A model generated the notes under the pieces. It was not told the origin of the DNA and made no database searches. It saw only the letters and a list, made by a program, of their open reading frames with translations. Source: Thalassiosira profunda (Eukaryota > Bacillariophyta > Thalassiosirophyceae > Thalassiosirales > Thalassiosiraceae). Taken from it: DNA of 11,032 bases. Shown here one piece after another: positions 1-8,120 of this stretch (positions within the stretch are counted from its first letter, which is position 1; each line of letters starts with the position of its first letter). The stretch is taken from positions 1-11,032 of the forward strand of contig JALLAP010000690.1 of NCBI GenBank assembly GCA_036939355.1. The letters run 5' to 3'. The translations under genes and the position numbers were made by a program.

Positions 1-2820
1 CAGTGCTCAGAAACGTTTCGCTCTCATCGGTTTCCGGGACAGTCGCAGAGGAGGATCGGCGTTTGGCCAGTTGCTGCCTCAACTCGGCAATCTCTCGCTT
101 CATTGCCCGATTCTTCTCTTCCAGCTCCGCCATCGTTTTAGGATTGTTCAATACACGCAGTCCGTCACCCTCATCGCTTGCAGTGCTCGCCATGCTGATT
201 TGCACACCCGTCTGAACAGGAGTTCCGCCCTCTCCTGATGCATTCGAATCCTTGCGGCTGAAGGTGGAGCCCTTGCCAATCATACTGGACTTGATCGCTG
301 CCTTCATGTCCTTCTTTGATCGTCGGGCCTGCTCCTTCGGCACGAAGATGAACGTGAGGAGCGACGTGCAGATGACAAAGACGATGCAGCTTGTCACGAA
401 GAATTGTGCCCGCAAGTTGCCCGACGCGATGATTACGACTGGAATGCCCACGAAGCACACCAACAACGTGACGCCGATGGCCGATGCTATGTAAGAAGAT
501 TCGGCGAACTCCAGACTGATCTTGCGGCACCGCCATGCTTCGTAAAGTGCAAATACCATCGCGCCCAGATCGAGAACCAGCAACACGATCACGTACGGCA
601 AAGAGCCCTCGAACGAGCACCGTCCAACACTCTCGACTGGATTTCCAAACTTGTCGACTTCTGTCACCTCGCGTTCCCAAACCAGAGGGTTCAGTCCAGT
701 CCACAGCCCTAGCACAAGGATGTTGGCAAAGAGAAGCCCCACAAGAGGCTTGATGACATCCTTCGGCGTCACCTTGATCCGCCGCATACTCTGGTTCGAG
801 AAGAGCTTTCGGACTCTCATGAGTTTGGCCAGCAGGGCAGCGAAGACCAACGTGAACCCAATGCAAAGGAGGTACGGTATCGACATGCATGCCATGGAAC
901 ACCCCTCCGGAGATGCCACCTCATCGTCTACGGACATCGGAATGATCGCCGCGGCCAAAAGCGCAGTGCCCGCACAAATGATGCCGAGAAAGATGGGCTG
1001 GCTCGCTTTGACGACCTTCTCCTTCTCAAAATGCTTCGTCCAGATCATCCACCCCAGCGACGCCGCCAGCGCGATGGCGCACAGCGTCAATCCTGCGGCA
1101 CGCAGCCCCGTTCCAAGGTAGTTATAGTCGGTATCTGGCACGGGGGAGTCCAACGGCGCCACCTCGCTCACGCCATTGTACAGAAACTGCGCCACCGGCT
1201 TCCACGCGCCGTTTTGGAAGATTGCCGTGACCTCGTTGCTCATCGTCACCAGGCCGTCCTCGTCGGCCGCGCCGGGCAGCCAGTTGACGATCGTGAACGT
1301 GGCCGAGGCAGGATCGCGGCTGCCGTTCGCGTCGAAGCGCACTTCGTTGCCGGTCGTTCCGTCGACGACGGTCGTTTGGAGCAGCGCCTCGAACAGCTGC
1401 GCGCCGTCAAAGTACGATCCGTCCTGTTTGTCGGCCGCGCATGCCGCCAGACCCAGCGCCACGATCGCATCGTACATGAAGTAGGGAATGTTGATGACGG
1501 GCTTCTTCAGCAGCGGGGGTGGAATCGTCGCGTTTGGGTATGGCAGAGTGCCCTCCACGAGTTTGACATCGTCCGGTGTGAGACTCCCGAACACCTCGTC
1601 GAACTTCTGGTACTGACCGTCCGCGATGTTTTCGTTGAGTTCGATGGAAGCCAGTCCCCGCAAGGCCCGTTCGAGGTTGCTCCCCTCCGCGGCAGGATCG
1701 TGCTTGGGCACGTTGGCGCTCCAGAAGTAGTCGGGATTGGCCGCCACGCCCCGGTCGACGCCCAACTCGAGGAGGCGGTACAGCTGTTCCTTCGCCGCGA
1801 GGGAGAAGATGTGGCGGTAGCCACTCTCCTCAATGTCATCGAGGACCCGCTCGGCGTCCTCGTCCGATACGGCCTTCGTTCCGGGGACCCCGATGGTCCT
1901 CACGTCCATGTCGGGACACGACGCCGCGGCGCTCTGGAGGAGGGAGCTCGCCCTCGCCACCTTGGCGGGGATCTGTTCGTGAAGAAGGATCAAATGCCGC
2001 GTTCCAACTTCGTGGCAGAGATAATCGACGAATACGGACATCCGGGCCAGGTCCGACGTGGACGTCCGCCAAAACGTTGGGTAGATATCTTTCATGCTGA
2101 GCTCGTCGCTCCCCGCCACGGGCGAGAGGTGGGGCACACCGGCTGCTCCCGACAGGACGGCGACGGGAACTGTGTCCTTATCCGGAACAGTTGCAATCGC
2201 GCAGGCGTCGTCCAGAACACTCGTTCTATGCTCAATATGTGAGTGCATATTATGATGTGTGCATATTATTTGCAATGTTCGAGGAAGGATGTGAAATGAG
2301 ACATTGATCATATCATGTTGTGTGATGGCATATGATGTGCATAGCGAGTGAGCAGTGATGTGAAATGAGACGCAAAGAAAATCATACGAACGACGATCGC
2401 ATCATATGCACCATTTGCAAATCAAAACACTCACGCGGCCCGGACGGCGCTCGACGGCTGCCGCGTGCTCTCCAAATTCTCCGTGGTGAACCTGATGTCG
2501 CAGCGCTCGTTCAAGCCGGCGAGCGCCGGGACGATCGACCCGTCGCCCGTGTTGAGGTGCTCGATGGCGATCCTTGCCGCCATGATGATTTGCAATATCG
2601 GCGCGCGGACCCGCACCGGCGTGATCAGGGGGACGTGGCACACGGCCAGTTCGCGGTTCGACGCGGGGTCGAGGAGGACGTCGACGCGGCCGACGCGGGT
2701 GGCGTTGGCGGTCCGGCGGAGTTGGGCGATGGAGTCGGAGAGCACATTTGGAGCGGCCGCCGCCCTGGCGCCGCCGCCGCAGACGGCCAGGAGGATGGCG
2801 CCGCAGGGAAGGAGCCTCAT
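1..2820 (-). CDS. Class C (GABA-B-like) G-protein-coupled receptor, two exons, C-terminus cut by window edge
   Basis: Predicted plasma-membrane receptor that binds a small ligand in an extracellular Venus-flytrap domain and signals through seven helices. Exon 1 (2820-2435) starts MRLLPCGAILLAVCGG, a typical signal peptide, with GCCACCATG context and an in-frame TAG 12 nt upstream. Exon 2 (2225-1) continues in frame to the window edge without a stop; 870 residues are visible. The ANF-type ligand domain covers roughly residues 50-480 (AARIAIEHLN; GAAGVPHLSP). Seven hydrophobic segments follow between about 505 and 755. The conserved class C cysteines are visible (EGCSMAC before helix 3, GRCSFEG before helix 5), and helix 7 ends in the class C hallmark FVPK at 756-759. 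The tail has a heptad-like segment, residues 827-850 (MAELEEKNRAMKREIAELRQ), reminiscent of the GABA-B dimerisation coiled coil. Ligand unknown. Class assignment is firm; the GABA-B-like label is inferred from architecture. Confidence 0.93.
2226..2434 (-). other. Intron of the class C GPCR gene (209 nt)
   Basis: On the minus strand the donor is GC|GTGAGTG at 2435/2434 and the preferred acceptor is CATAG|A at 2226/2225. Splicing joins phase-2 exon 1 (386 nt) to exon 2 and restores one continuous frame: the codon starting at 2224 and the tail codons near 193 are in register. A second acceptor 6 nt downstream (ACGAG|T) would also keep frame and drop two residues. The intron is clearly more AT-rich than the exons and carries an in-frame stop right after the donor. 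Confidence 0.85.
2288..2371. repeat. 15-bp direct repeat inside the GPCR intron
   Basis: GATGTGAAATGAGAC occurs exactly at 2288-2302 and again at 2357-2371, 69 bp apart, both inside the intron. Related ATGATGTG words lie around and between them (2252, 2332). Function unknown; could be simple intronic sequence drift or a splicing or transcription element. Confidence 0.7.
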
Positions 2821-3235
2821 GGTGGCTGTCTATGCGAGAGCCTTAGTGGATGCACCGCCGTAAGAGTTCTTGCCCCCCGCCCGGTCCGCTGACTCCGAGC
2901 CTCGCACAGACGAAAGTCGGTTCGTGCCGCTTGAGGTATCCATACTACGTACAGAGGCGAGTAGGTTGTAGATAACAACTAGCGCTAAGCTCGCAGACTC
3001 GCAGATAGAGGAGGTGCACCCATGTTGAGAAGGTGCACCGCCGCGGCAAGCACGCCACGCCTGATCCCCCTACGCACGCGTCGTCTCTTGGTATTGCGAC
3101 GGGGTGCACAATCGATGGCGGCAGCGCCCAGGCTCGCGGCGGCGGTATGGCCTCCTGGCTGCGCGGCGGGGCGACAGTATTTCCTATCTCATGAGACGAC
3201 GAAAGTAACAACAACAGCGGCACCACGGAACTCGG
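2821..3235. promoter_or_regulatory. Divergent intergenic region between GPCR (-) and glycosyltransferase (+)
   Basis: About 370 bp separate the GPCR start from the first copy of the start-codon duplication of the glycosyltransferase, so this stretch must hold both promoters and 5' UTRs. I see no clear TATA box. The word AGGTGCACC appears twice around 3010-3037. A 77-codon plus-strand open frame (3022-3255) overlaps the glycosyltransferase start in another frame; it could act as an upstream ORF if the transcript begins early, but nothing shows it is a gene. Confidence 0.5.
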
Positions 3236-3280
3236 ATGAGACGACACGAAAGTAACAACAACATGCCCCACGGAACTCGG
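3191..3280 (+). repeat. 45-bp tandem duplication spanning the glycosyltransferase start codon
   Basis: Copy 1 (3191-3235) and copy 2 (3236-3280) are each exactly 45 bp. They share ATGAGACGAC, GAAAGTAACAACAACA and CACGGAACTCGG. Copy 2 has two extra bases (AC) early and two fewer near CATGCCCC, so unit length is unchanged while the internal frame differs. In copy 1 the ATG is followed by a stop after five codons (MRRRK, TAA at 3206-3208); in copy 2 the same ATG opens the long glycosyltransferase frame. The duplication therefore created a minimal upstream ORF directly before the main start. Confidence 0.85.
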
Positions 3281-4408
3281 AGGCGCCGCGCGTCGCCCGC
3301 GTTCCTGTTGCCGATCTTCGGCATCTTTGGCTTGTGGATTCTGCTCAACCGTCGACTGGCGTTCTTGCAGGCGGGCGTCGTCTCCTCGTCGGATGCAAGA
3401 AGCGTCGTCGTCTCGTCGCCGTGGCCTGGCCGGGAAGCGGTGCGAGTCCACGCCCCGTCGAAGCACAACGCCACTGTTGCCATCTGCCTCATTGTGCGGC
3501 ACGAGAACCAGTACATTGACGAGTGGATCGATTTTCACGTCGCACTCGGATTTGCCCCCATTTGGATCTACGACAACGCGGACGCGCCGGATTTGGTCTT
3601 GCGAGCGTGGCACGAGAGGAGAAAGGACGTCCAGCATTTGGTTCACATCGTTCACATGCCGTTGTTCCCGGTGCAGGGCGCTGCCTACGAGCAATGTCTC
3701 CGGCGAGATGCCGCGAACAGCACATTCGCTGCCATGATTGACATTGACGAAGTGAGTTTGGGTATTTGGGGTCCTTCTGCTTTTGCTCATATGATGTGAA
3801 CTACTCTCGTCTTTTGATATTCCTTCAGTTTGTGGTGCTCAAGAAACACGACAACATAGTTGACATGATGGTGGAGCATTGCGACGACGACTGCGGAGAG
3901 CTCAGCTTGAATTGGCGGCCAATGGGGACGTCGAACGAAACGAAAAACAGGCCGCTTCCAGTAACGAAACGCAATGTCAATGTGCACACGGAGAGGGCAA
4001 TGTTTAGGATTGTGAAGGCCATCGTCCGGCCAACGTACGTCGCAGATTACATGGATTGGTCGCACACTGTAATGTTGAAAAAGGGTCACTGGGTGGATAC
4101 GAACGGAACAATCCTCCCTCGAATAATATCCACGGAGCGATGCGTCCCGTACGAACATGACGGGCCCACTGACGTGGGCCTAATCTACCACTACAAGTAC
4201 AAGAGCGAGGAAGAGTTTTGGTTCAAGTACTGCAAACGCGGGGACTCGTTATCGAAGTGGGGAGAAACGCCAAAGTGCGACCACAGACACCGGTTGGGAA
4301 TTATCCGCGCGACGGGGACGCTTTCGACGACTCGGCGTGGAGGCAGTTGAAAGAATGGTTCCAAAGTACGCCATCTTTGATAGAATGCCTAACGTAAAGC
4401 TTTACTGA
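3236..4408 (+). CDS. GT92/DUF23-type glycosyltransferase, type II membrane protein, two exons, 3' end frame-broken
   Basis: Probable Golgi glycosyltransferase; donor and acceptor sugars unknown. Exon 1 (3236-3751) encodes a short basic N-terminus (RRRR, residues 15-18), one membrane anchor (about 21-37, PAFLLPIFGIFGLWILL), a stem, then the family signature: ICLIVRHENQYIDEWIDFH (83-101), WIYDNAD (110-116) and the metal-binding DxD motif IDIDE (168-172). Exon 2 starts at 3829 (FVVLKK) and continues through KAIVRPTYV, a histidine motif (SHTVMLKKGH) and YHYKYKSEEEFWFKYCKRGD. As read it stops at TGA 4348-4350 (345 aa). The family-like tail instead continues in two other frames to TGA 4406-4408 (about 365 aa), implying one base missing near 4296-4298 and one near 4356-4358. 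The start could also be ATG 3263 (residue 10), which keeps the anchor. GT92 and the related Glyco_tranf_2_4 family are hard to separate by eye. Confidence 0.85.
3752..3828 (+). other. Intron of the glycosyltransferase gene (77 nt)
   Basis: Donor GAA|GTGAGTTTG and acceptor CCTTCAG|TTTGTG fit GT-AG consensus, with a pyrimidine-rich stretch before the acceptor. It falls between codons (phase 0), immediately after the DxD motif, so the spliced protein reads IDIDE-FVVLKK, as expected for this fold. Without splicing the frame reads through to a stop at 3797-3799. Confidence 0.9.
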
Positions 4409-4848
4409 TGAAGGGGAGATGCGTCCTCCGCAATCTGAGCAGGCGCTGCGCTGCCCAAGTGTACGTACGTACATATGTACGTAACTACGTCTGCGCGCGC
4501 GTCGCGCTCGACGCTCGAGAGTAGGTCGAGAGCGAGAGCTCCAGCCGCGCTCGTTGAAGTTGTTGGAGGCGTGGGTGCGTACGTGGGCGGTTGGCCCGGC
4601 GGGCGCGGCTTTGCAGAGGGTCCAGGGCGGCGGTGAGTGCGACGGGCGGTCGGCGTTGTCGAAGCGGAGGGGCGTCGCGGGAAAAGGTGCACAAGATGTG
4701 CATTCATTTATGATGTGCATCTATTGAGATTGAAATCACCGGCTCACCGCTGTTAACCCCTCCGCAGATCGATATCTATTATTTCCTCGGGGAGAACCGT
4801 GGCAGTGGGGTCTTTATCTTTGGGTCCGGAGTCGGCGGCTGGGGCACA
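4409..4848. promoter_or_regulatory. Intergenic region upstream of the HSF gene
   Basis: It lies between the glycosyltransferase end and the HSF start, both plus strand. It holds a TACG-repeat palindrome (4461-4490), a CG-rich low-complexity stretch (4491-4550) and two GATGTGCAT words (4695-4703, 4712-4720). The HSF frame has an in-frame TGA at 4711-4713 and no ATG before 4849, so the start is well bounded unless an upstream intron exists; CCGCAG at 4762-4767 could be an acceptor. Minus-strand open frames here are poorly supported. Confidence 0.5.
4461..4490. repeat. TACG-repeat with an 18-bp perfect palindrome
   Basis: The stretch GTACGTACGTACATATGTAC and its continuation is built from TACG units. 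Positions 4466-4483 (TACGTACATATGTACGTA) are identical to their own reverse complement. It could form a hairpin or be a dimeric protein-binding site, or simply be a small simple-sequence repeat. Confidence 0.75.
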
Positions 4849-5762
4849 ATGGAGGGCGAAAAGAAGGAGGAGTCGGGGGGCGAGGGCAGCTTGGAGTCGG
4901 TCGATGATAACTCGACCGATTGCAAACCTGGCCAGCGAACGACGGCTGCAAAATCTCGCCTCGGGGACAAACAGAAGAGAAAGCAAACGACCAGAGTGGC
5001 GCAGAAGCAAGAAGGGGACAAAACGGTCGGGGTTGCAGAGCGACAGAAGAATGAGGAAAAGCAATCTGCAACAGGTGCACAAAAGAGTGGAGACGGAACC
5101 GCGTCCTCGGACGAGTCGGACAACGATGCACCCCAAAAGGGGAGGCCGCCCCTCGTCGACCACACCTACTACGACTACGCCCTCGTGACGGACGATCACC
5201 TCCGCCTCCTCGACGAGAATTCCCCGTCGCTCCCCGCCCCGGCCAACGCTACGGAGGCTGCCGTCCGCGCCAGGCTCCGGGGCATGGCCTGCACCTATGG
5301 ACCCATGAAGAGGAACGCCGGGGGCGTCGTCAAGCCGTTCCCCGGCAAGCTCGCCGACGTGCTGGATCGGACCGATCTATCCGACGTCATCGGGTGGCAG
5401 CCCCACGGCCGGGCGTTCCGCGTCCATAAGCCCAAATCGTTCGCGGCCAACGTCCTCCCCCGCTACTTCAAGCAGACCAAATACCTTAGCTTCACGCGGC
5501 AGCTCAATTTGTGGGGCTTCAAGCGGATCAGCCGCGGGACCGACGCGGGGGCGTATTATCACGAATTGTTCCTGCGGGGGCGGCCCTATCTCGCCATGCG
5601 GATGCGACGGATAAAGGTCAAGGGGACAGGGATGAAGTTGACGCCGAATCCGGAGGGAGAGCCGAATTTTTATAGGGATTGGCCGAGCCTTCCGGAGACG
5701 ACGGCGGGGGAGGACGGGGCGTTGCCCCCGCTGCCGCCGCTGCCGACCGAGGGGGCGGTATT

Positions 5763-5806
<44 letters not shown>

Positions 5807-6783
5807 CTGCGTCGTCAAAGGGCGGGATGCAACAACATCAGATCGGGAGCGCCGGGGAAGCAGCAGGGGGCGTGGATCGCGTGTCGGAAAACATGTGGGA
5901 CGCTCTGAAGTACGGGGCTGCGGCAGGGGGGGCTATTGGCGGAGGACCTGCCGTCGATGCAGCCTTGCTCCTGCAACATCAAGCGGGCATGGCAAATTGG
6001 AATCAGCTACAGCAACTCGCAGGGCACCGGGTTCATGCAGCCCTGCCCCAACTGCCCTTGGGACAGCAGCAATTGCTCGCCGGCGCCAACCCCGGCGGCA
6101 ACTTCAACGACCTTCTATTGGCACCGGGGGCCGACTCCCTTGGCGATGCTTCGCGGCTGCAATCCCTTATTGGCCAACAAAACCAATCGGAAGGCACCCA
6201 TCAAAGCCCTGCGAATGCCGCTGCGCCTCCTGCCATCAACGGTGCTGCCCCCGCTGCGGCTGGGATGCACCCACAAAATATGCTGCAGGCGCAAATCTCG
6301 AACCAACTTTTGATGGAGCGTCTCACGTCGTTGCCCGTCGCCCCAGGTGGCTTTGGACAACTTCCCTACGCGACCGCCCAGCTCCCCGGTGGCCAATTTG
6401 CATCGCTTGGAACTGGGGGCAACCCCTTCGCTCGAGTTGGTAGCAATCTCGCCGAGTCTTCCGTGAAGGGCGCACTCCGGGATGCGAGTCAACTCGAGGA
6501 GATGGCGTTGGCGAGCCGCGCAAAGGCCCAGTCGTTGGCGCTAGCGGGGGCGCTGCAGGCGCAGGTCTGTGGGGTGCCTGGGAGTTTACGGAACGCGTTG
6601 GTTGCGCAGCTGCAAGCTCCTCCGGGCGTCCCAGCGCAACAGACTCAGCCACTAGGGCTTCCGGGGAATGAAACGAAGACGGCGCCATCTCAGGGACCAG
6701 AGAGGGAGTCGCCGAATAGTGAAGGTGCAAGTGGAGGTGATAGCAGACCTTCGTTTGGTCGCCCTTTTGGAAGAAAAGACTAA
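4849..6783 (+). CDS. Heat shock factor (HSF)-type transcription factor
   Basis: Nuclear DNA-binding regulator, 644 aa, no intron. The first about 160 residues are charged and low complexity, with a basic KQKRK stretch that could be a nuclear signal. The HSF DNA-binding domain spans about 162-255: KPFPGKLADVLD, then IGWQPHGRAFRVHKPKSF (around 182-199), VLPRYFKQTKYLSFTRQLNLWGFKRI (the recognition-helix region, SFTRQLNLWGF at 214-224) and GAYYHELFLRGRPYL (234-248). The RGRP extension is typical of the large diatom HSF family. W223 sits where most HSFs have Y. The C-terminal 390 residues are Q/A/G/P-rich, with 14 glutamines at 306-319, and I see no HR-A/B leucine-zipper trimerisation region, so oligomerisation is uncertain. 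The start is the first ATG after an in-frame stop at 4711. Targets unknown; diatom HSFs are not necessarily heat-responsive. Confidence 0.95.
5764..5805 (+). repeat. Pure (CAG)14 trinucleotide repeat coding polyglutamine
   Basis: Forty-two bases of uninterrupted CAG encode residues 306-319 of the HSF-type protein, in the putative activation region just after the DNA-binding domain. No CAA interruptions are present, so the tract should be prone to length change. Confidence 0.95.
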
Positions 6784-6866
6784 CGAAGCGAGTGGACCTC
6801 GGCGATTATGCGTCTCACACAGTGCGATATGAGGAGCTGTGTAAAGAAAAGAGTGTAATAAGACGC

Positions 6867-8120
6867 CTATGGAACCTTAGACTGCTCATTGTTGCCATCC
6901 AAAGAGGCGCTGGTAACTGCAATGGCCTCTTCCCAAGGCCACTCCTCCAGCTGTTTCACCCACAGCTGTCGCTGCAGTTCCTTCTCCCACCGATCGTTGG
7001 TGCACTGCCCCAGCATTCGCAGAAGGGAGGCGTCCGCCGCCAATCCCACGTCCCGCACCTCTGCGAGCCTTGGCTTCAATCGCCGCTCCAGGCTATACGC
7101 CAACAGCGTCGGATTTTGCGCGACGAGCCTCGCGGCGCCTTCTTTGTTCCCTCCCAGCGCATCCGTGTAGAATTGCAGCGTTGGCCCGAGGTTGGTTTCG
7201 ACGCTGCAGCACAAGACGTGTGGAAACTTCTGAACGAAGTCCGAGAGTCCCTCCTCCGATAAGAAGAGGGAGCGTTCCAACCACTCCATTTTGGGTTGCA
7301 GATTGTCGTCGATGGACAGCCCCAGAATCGCCGGGGCCCGTCGCAACATTCTCCCCACGGAAAAGGCGTCGTCCAGATGAAGTCTTTCCCCAAGCCACTC
7401 GACCTTGAACTCGAAGTTGCTCTCGACGGACAAATGCATGAGTTGTGGATATCGCCGAATCAGCTTGCCGAACGCGCCGTCATCGTCGTCCATGCCGAGG
7501 GTCGTTTGCAGAAATCGTAACGTCGTCTCGAGGTTCTCTTCCACAGAGCACCCGAGCGTGTACGGTTGACGCACTATCAGCTCCCGGAGGCCCTCGTCGT
7601 CCAATTCCAATCGTGCCGTCAAATAATCGCACGTCGCCGCCAAATTATCCACACTGCATGGCAGCACGTGCGGTGCGGCCAGCACCAGTTTCTTCGTTCC
7701 CTTCTCGTCCAACCCCAACCGCCCTTCCAAATAGGCCACCTTTTCCTCGAGGTTCGTCCGGCCGAGGAATCCCCGGGGCTGGCTTCGGACGATCCCCTCC
7801 AATTCGGCCTGGGTCAATTGCAATCGATTTCGCAGCCATTCGACGCGCGATGCCATCACGCCCGCGTCTAATGTGAGCACGTTGGTCGTCTCCTCCACCT
7901 CTCGTATGCGGGCGTCGTCGAAGCCCAGTGCCTCCCGCAAGTATTGCTTGTTTTGTCGGACGGTTGCCGCGTCCTTCGTCGCGGCGTGGAACAGCGGCCG
8001 TCCCCGCCCGCGACGGTGCGACGGTGATGGCCGCGGCGGAGTGAACGCGGAGCCATCGCGGGCAAGCAGGAGGGCGGCGGCCGAGGCTGCGGCGAGCGCG
8101 AGACGGAACGCCGACGCCAT
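6867..8120 (-). CDS. mTERF-family protein, predicted plastid-targeted
   Basis: mTERF proteins are all-helical nucleic-acid-binding proteins that act in transcription, splicing or ribosome assembly in mitochondria and plastids. The protein (417 aa from ATG 8120) consists mainly of about eight tandem repeats of roughly 36 residues of the form 'hydrophobic-P-xx-L-x-x-SVE-xN-L-xx-xxxL...L', for example PHVLPCSVDNLAATCDYLTA, PYTLGCSVEENLETTLRFL, PQLMHLSVESNFEFKVEWL, PAILGLSIDDNLQPKMEWL and PHVLCCSVETNLGPTLQFY. The N-terminus MASAFRLALAAASAAALLLA is a signal peptide followed by DGSAF|TPPRPSPSHRRGRGR: an ASAFAP-like junction with F at +1 and a basic, Ser/Pro-rich transit peptide, the diatom bipartite plastid signal. 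An in-frame ATG at 8141 would add seven residues; I prefer 8120 because it gives a cleaner signal peptide. It is convergent with the HSF gene. The exact nucleic-acid target cannot be inferred. Confidence 0.92.
   Translation of the reverse strand: MASAFRLALAAASAAALLLARDGSAFTPPRPSPSHRRGRGRPLFHAATKDAATVRQNKQYLREALGFDDARIREVEETTNVLTLDAGVMASRVEWLRNRLQLTQAELEGIVRSQPRGFLGRTNLEEKVAYLEGRLGLDEKGTKKLVLAAPHVLPCSVDNLAATCDYLTARLELDDEGLRELIVRQPYTLGCSVEENLETTLRFLQTTLGMDDDDGAFGKLIRRYPQLMHLSVESNFEFKVEWLGERLHLDDAFSVGRMLRRAPAILGLSIDDNLQPKMEWLERSLFLSEEGLSDFVQKFPHVLCCSVETNLGPTLQFYTDALGGNKEGAARLVAQNPTLLAYSLERRLKPRLAEVRDVGLAADASLLRMLGQCTNDRWEKELQRQLWVKQLEEWPWEEAIAVTSASLDGNNEQSKVP

Noticed and set aside
171..902. 243-codon minus-strand open frame
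   Set aside because: It overlaps the receptor's 7TM coding region in another frame on the same strand; the receptor frame shows the helices and FVPK motif, this one shows none.
1031..2242. 403-codon open frame on the plus strand
   Set aside because: It is antisense to exon 2 of the class C receptor, whose translation has clear domains. The plus-strand product is Arg/Val/Gly-rich without motifs, typical of a shadow frame in GC-rich coding DNA.
3022..3255. 77-codon plus-strand open frame starting MLRRCTAAASTPR, resembling a mitochondrial presequence
   Set aside because: It overlaps the glycosyltransferase start in a different frame and ends inside the tandem duplication. An Arg/Ala-rich N-terminus is common by chance in GC-rich DNA.
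2945..3790. 281-codon minus-strand open frame
   Set aside because: Antisense to the glycosyltransferase exon 1 and its promoter; low-complexity Ser/Leu/Pro product and no supporting motif.
4301..4720. 139-codon minus-strand open frame over the glycosyltransferase tail and intergenic DNA
   Set aside because: It overlaps the family-like C-terminus on the other strand and is rich in Arg/Ser/Pro without motifs or codon bias.
5679..6443. 254-codon plus-strand open frame in the HSF gene
   Set aside because: It is a shifted reading of the Q-rich coding region; the CAG repeat reads as poly-Ala, giving a low-complexity shadow.
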